NCBI GenBank assembly: GCA_963835085.1 | Contig: CAWIED010000001.1 | Location: forward strand, 62,001 to 126,000 | Reading direction: 5' to 3' | Source: JBDIAG01 sp963835085 | GTDB lineage: Bacteria > Actinomycetota > Actinomycetes > Actinomycetales > CAWJMD01 | Length of the DNA: 64,000 nt | In this document: positions 62,353 to 64,000 of the stretch, in pieces | Numbering within the stretch: the first letter of the stretch is position 1 | How the letters are laid out: the number at the start of each line of letters is the position of its first letter | The notes under the pieces: model-generated | The model's database searches: none | Seen by the model: the letters and a program-made list of their open reading frames with translations, nothing else | What the model was told of the DNA's origin: nothing | Position numbers and translations under genes: made by a program

Positions 62353-63147
62353 TCAGGCGCTGGCGCCGGCCGCGGACTCCTCAGCCTCCATCTGAGCGTT
62401 GAAGTCGCGCTTGCCGGCCTGCCAGAGATCTTCGGTCTGTCCCGTGCGCCAGTACCCGGAGATCGAGACGTGCTCACGTGGCACGCTGTTCTCCACGAAG
62501 AAGAAGCGGCGCAGGTCTTTGATCATGCCGGCGTTGCCGTGCACGAAGACCCGCAGATCGCCCTCCGGCACGCCTGCGGCCCGAACAGCCTCCGTCAGCG
62601 CATCGCCATAGCTGGCGTTGGAGTCGTCGCGGTGCACCCAGGTGACGTCGACGTTCTCGCCGCCGGGCACGTTCAGGTGGGCGGCGGAGTTGGCCACCTC
62701 GACGAACACCTTGGCCTGTGCGCGCTCAGGCAGGACCTCCAGGGCCGCGGCGATCGCGGGGAAGGCGGCCTCGTCGCCGGCGAGCAGGTGCACGTCGGCT
62801 TCCGGATCGGGTGCCCAGGCCCCGCCCGGGCCGAAGAAGCTGATGGTGTCGCCCGGCTTGGCCGCTGCCGCCCACGGACCGGCCAGGCCGGCGTCGCCAT
62901 GCACGACGAAATCGATGGCCAGCTCGTTGCTCTCGCGGTCGAAGGAGCGAATTGTGTAGGTGCGCGTGACGGGCGGGAAGCTCAGCTTGACGTAGTGATC
63001 GGTGAAGGCGAGCTCGGGCAGCGCGCGCAGGTCGTTGCCGGTCAGCACGACCCGCACGAGATCAGGCGACAGCCACTCGGTGCGCACTACGACCGCGGTG
63101 CGTTGCGTTCGGGGCTTACGGGGTCGGTCGACGACTGGTTCTGACAT
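62353..63147 (-). CDS. Siderophore-interacting protein, FAD-dependent (ViuB/SIP family)
   Basis: A 264-residue ferric-siderophore reductase-like protein. RTYTIRSFDRESNELAIDFVVHG is the FAD-binding RxYT(I/V)R region with the following conserved strand, then GPWAAAAKPGDTISFFGPGG and the C-terminal NAD(P)-binding half with VFVHGNAGMIKDLRRFF and ISGYWRTGQTEDLWQAGKRDF. It would release iron from imported siderophores in the cytosol. An iron box lies 3 bp before the ATG, so iron should repress it, and the transcript may be leaderless. It follows urease on the same strand but is controlled separately. Confidence 0.93.
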   Translation of the reverse strand: MSEPVVDRPRKPRTQRTAVVVRTEWLSPDLVRVVLTGNDLRALPELAFTDHYVKLSFPPVTRTYTIRSFDRESNELAIDFVVHGDAGLAGPWAAAAKPGDTISFFGPGGAWAPDPEADVHLLAGDEAAFPAIAAALEVLPERAQAKVFVEVANSAAHLNVPGGENVDVTWVHRDDSNASYGDALTEAVRAAGVPEGDLRVFVHGNAGMIKDLRRFFFVENSVPREHVSISGYWRTGQTEDLWQAGKRDFNAQMEAEESAAGASA

Positions 63148-63150
63148 GCT

Positions 63151-63169
63151 AGTAAGGCTAGCCTAACTG
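63151..63169. promoter_or_regulatory. Iron box upstream of the siderophore-interacting protein
   Basis: AGTAAGGCTAGCCTAACTG, a 19-bp near-palindrome fitting the IdeR/DtxR consensus core AGGCTAGCCT. It ends 3 bp before the ATG. Confidence 0.8.
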
Positions 63170-63240
63170 TGACGTGCAGGTCCTCCGGCCTGACGGCGCC
63201 ATACCCGGACAGCCACGGCTGTCCGGGTTGAGCGCGCCCG

Positions 63241-64000
63241 TCACATGTGCATGCCGCCGTTGACCCCCCAGACCTGACCTGTGATGTACGAGGAGTCGTC
63301 GGAGGCCAGGAACGAGATGACTCGCGAGATCTCTTCGGGCCGGCCGAGCCGGGCCATCGGAATGTTGCCCTTGATCTTGTCCAGAACCTTCTCCGGCACC
63401 GCCTGCACCATCTCGGTGCCGATATAGCCCGGGGTCACCGCGTTGATCGTGATGGAGGCGCCGTCTTCAGTCATCTTGCCGGCGCGGCTGAGTTGGTAGA
63501 GCGCCTCCTTGGCCATCGTCTTGGTAAGGGCGAACAGACCCGACTTGGACGCCGCGTAGTTGGCCTGGCCGAGGTTGCCCATCTCGCCGATCACCGACGA
63601 GACGTTGATAATGCGCCCATTGCCCTGCTCCACCATGTGCGCGAGCGCTGCCTGGGAGAGGAAGAAAGCGCCGGAGAGGTTCACCGCGATGACCTTGTTC
63701 CAGTCGTCGTCGGTCATCTTGGCGACGATGCGGTCGATGGTGATGCCGGCGTTGTTGACGAGGATGTCGATGCGGCCGTGCTGCTCGACGACCTCGGCGA
63801 TCACGCGACGACAGTCTTCGGCCTCGCCGACGTTGCCCCGGTGCAGGGTGACCTGAGCATCGGGGTAGTTCTTGTCCATCTGGGTTTTGAACTCATCAGC
63901 GCGCTGGGAGTTGCCGCCGTAGCCGGCGGCGACGACCGCGCCGGCCTTGGCAAGGTCCTCGCTGATCGCGGCGCCGATGCCGCGGGTGCCGCCGGTAACG
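63241..64000 (-). CDS. Acetoacetyl-CoA reductase-like SDR (PhaB/FabG), N-terminus beyond window
   Basis: At least 253 residues, cut by the right edge. VTGGTRGIGAAISEDLAKAG is the NAD(P)H-binding loop, NNAGITIDRIVAKM the SDR core, SSVIGEMGNLGQANYAASKSG contains the catalytic Ser and Tyr-x-x-x-Lys, and WGVNGGMHM ends it like PhaB. A 15-residue insertion (LYQLSRAGKMTEDGA) before the TPGYIGTEMV strand sets it apart from ordinary FabG. It would reduce acetoacetyl-CoA to 3-hydroxybutyryl-CoA for PHA; FabG activity is the alternative. Confidence 0.85.
   Translation of the reverse strand, partial: VTGGTRGIGAAISEDLAKAGAVVAAGYGGNSQRADEFKTQMDKNYPDAQVTLHRGNVGEAEDCRRVIAEVVEQHGRIDILVNNAGITIDRIVAKMTDDDWNKVIAVNLSGAFFLSQAALAHMVEQGNGRIINVSSVIGEMGNLGQANYAASKSGLFALTKTMAKEALYQLSRAGKMTEDGASITINAVTPGYIGTEMVQAVPEKVLDKIKGNIPMARLGRPEEISRVISFLASDDSSYITGQVWGVNGGMHM

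Overview
The window is high-GC DNA from an actinomycete (phylum Actinomycetota). Mycothiol S-conjugate amidase (mca) sits beside greA and a DUF4307 gene, there are IdeR/DtxR-type iron boxes and many GTG starts, and both tRNA genes lack an encoded CCA. I cannot assign a genus. A phaB-like reductase at the right edge and a phaZ-like hydrolase near the left suggest polyhydroxyalkanoate metabolism.

Left part (1-18.3 kb): end of a MocR-type regulator, LysE exporter, an unusual tRNA-Leu(UAA), a Bax-inhibitor-1-like membrane protein, lipase-like hydrolases, an acyl-CoA thioesterase, a Suc_Fer-like/methyltransferase fusion, DNA ligase LigC, a SnoaL-like protein, a PucR remnant, an AI-2E-type exporter, an MFS carrier, then greA, DUF4307 and mca, a VOC protein and a GGDEF cyclase. 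Middle (18.3-38 kb): mannitol PTS and dehydrogenase with an upstream CRP-like site, a PLP decarboxylase, a four-gene overlapping cluster, a cysteine-rich HTH regulator divergent from folE with two matched operators, a LysR/MFS pair, a TetR/methyltransferase pair with palindromic operators, an iron-siderophore lipoprotein behind an iron box, a broken leuA, and a LigD-type NHEJ polymerase/phosphoesterase. From 38 to 46 kb lies a Wzx/Wzy-type exopolysaccharide cluster (initiating transferase, three glycosyltransferases, chain-length protein, polymerase, flippase), again behind a CRP-like site. Right part (46-64 kb): a large repeat element, a secreted lipoprotein, shikimate dehydrogenase plus a KstD-like flavoprotein, a TetR/membrane pair, a decayed Fic module, tRNA-Arg(CCU), an intact-looking IS5-family element, an NCS1 permease, a urease operon with fused ureAB and no ureE, a siderophore-interacting protein behind an iron box, and a phaB-like reductase cut by the window end.

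The most unusual thing here is a family of three related non-coding elements (2751-3439, 9533-10314, 46139-47963; the last inverted). Each has about 12-bp terminal inverted repeats (CAATGCCGTTCG in the best copy), an internal palindrome (19-bp perfect stem in copy 2), and a tandem array of 72-73-bp units, each unit itself an interrupted palindrome (4, 4 and 8 or more units). Copy 3 is flanked by a perfect 10-bp direct repeat, GCTCTAGCGG, and its internal palindrome was later split by a deleted IS21-family element with its own 6-bp direct repeat. All three lie immediately beside gene 3' ends. They look like MITE-style elements loaded with REP-like hairpins, and I do not recognise them as a described family.

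Several accessory genes carry single-base frameshifts (MFS, methyltransferase, leuA, glycosyltransferase, Fic, PucR), most readable as gain or loss of one C or G. Either the region is decaying or the assembly has indel errors; sequence alone does not decide.
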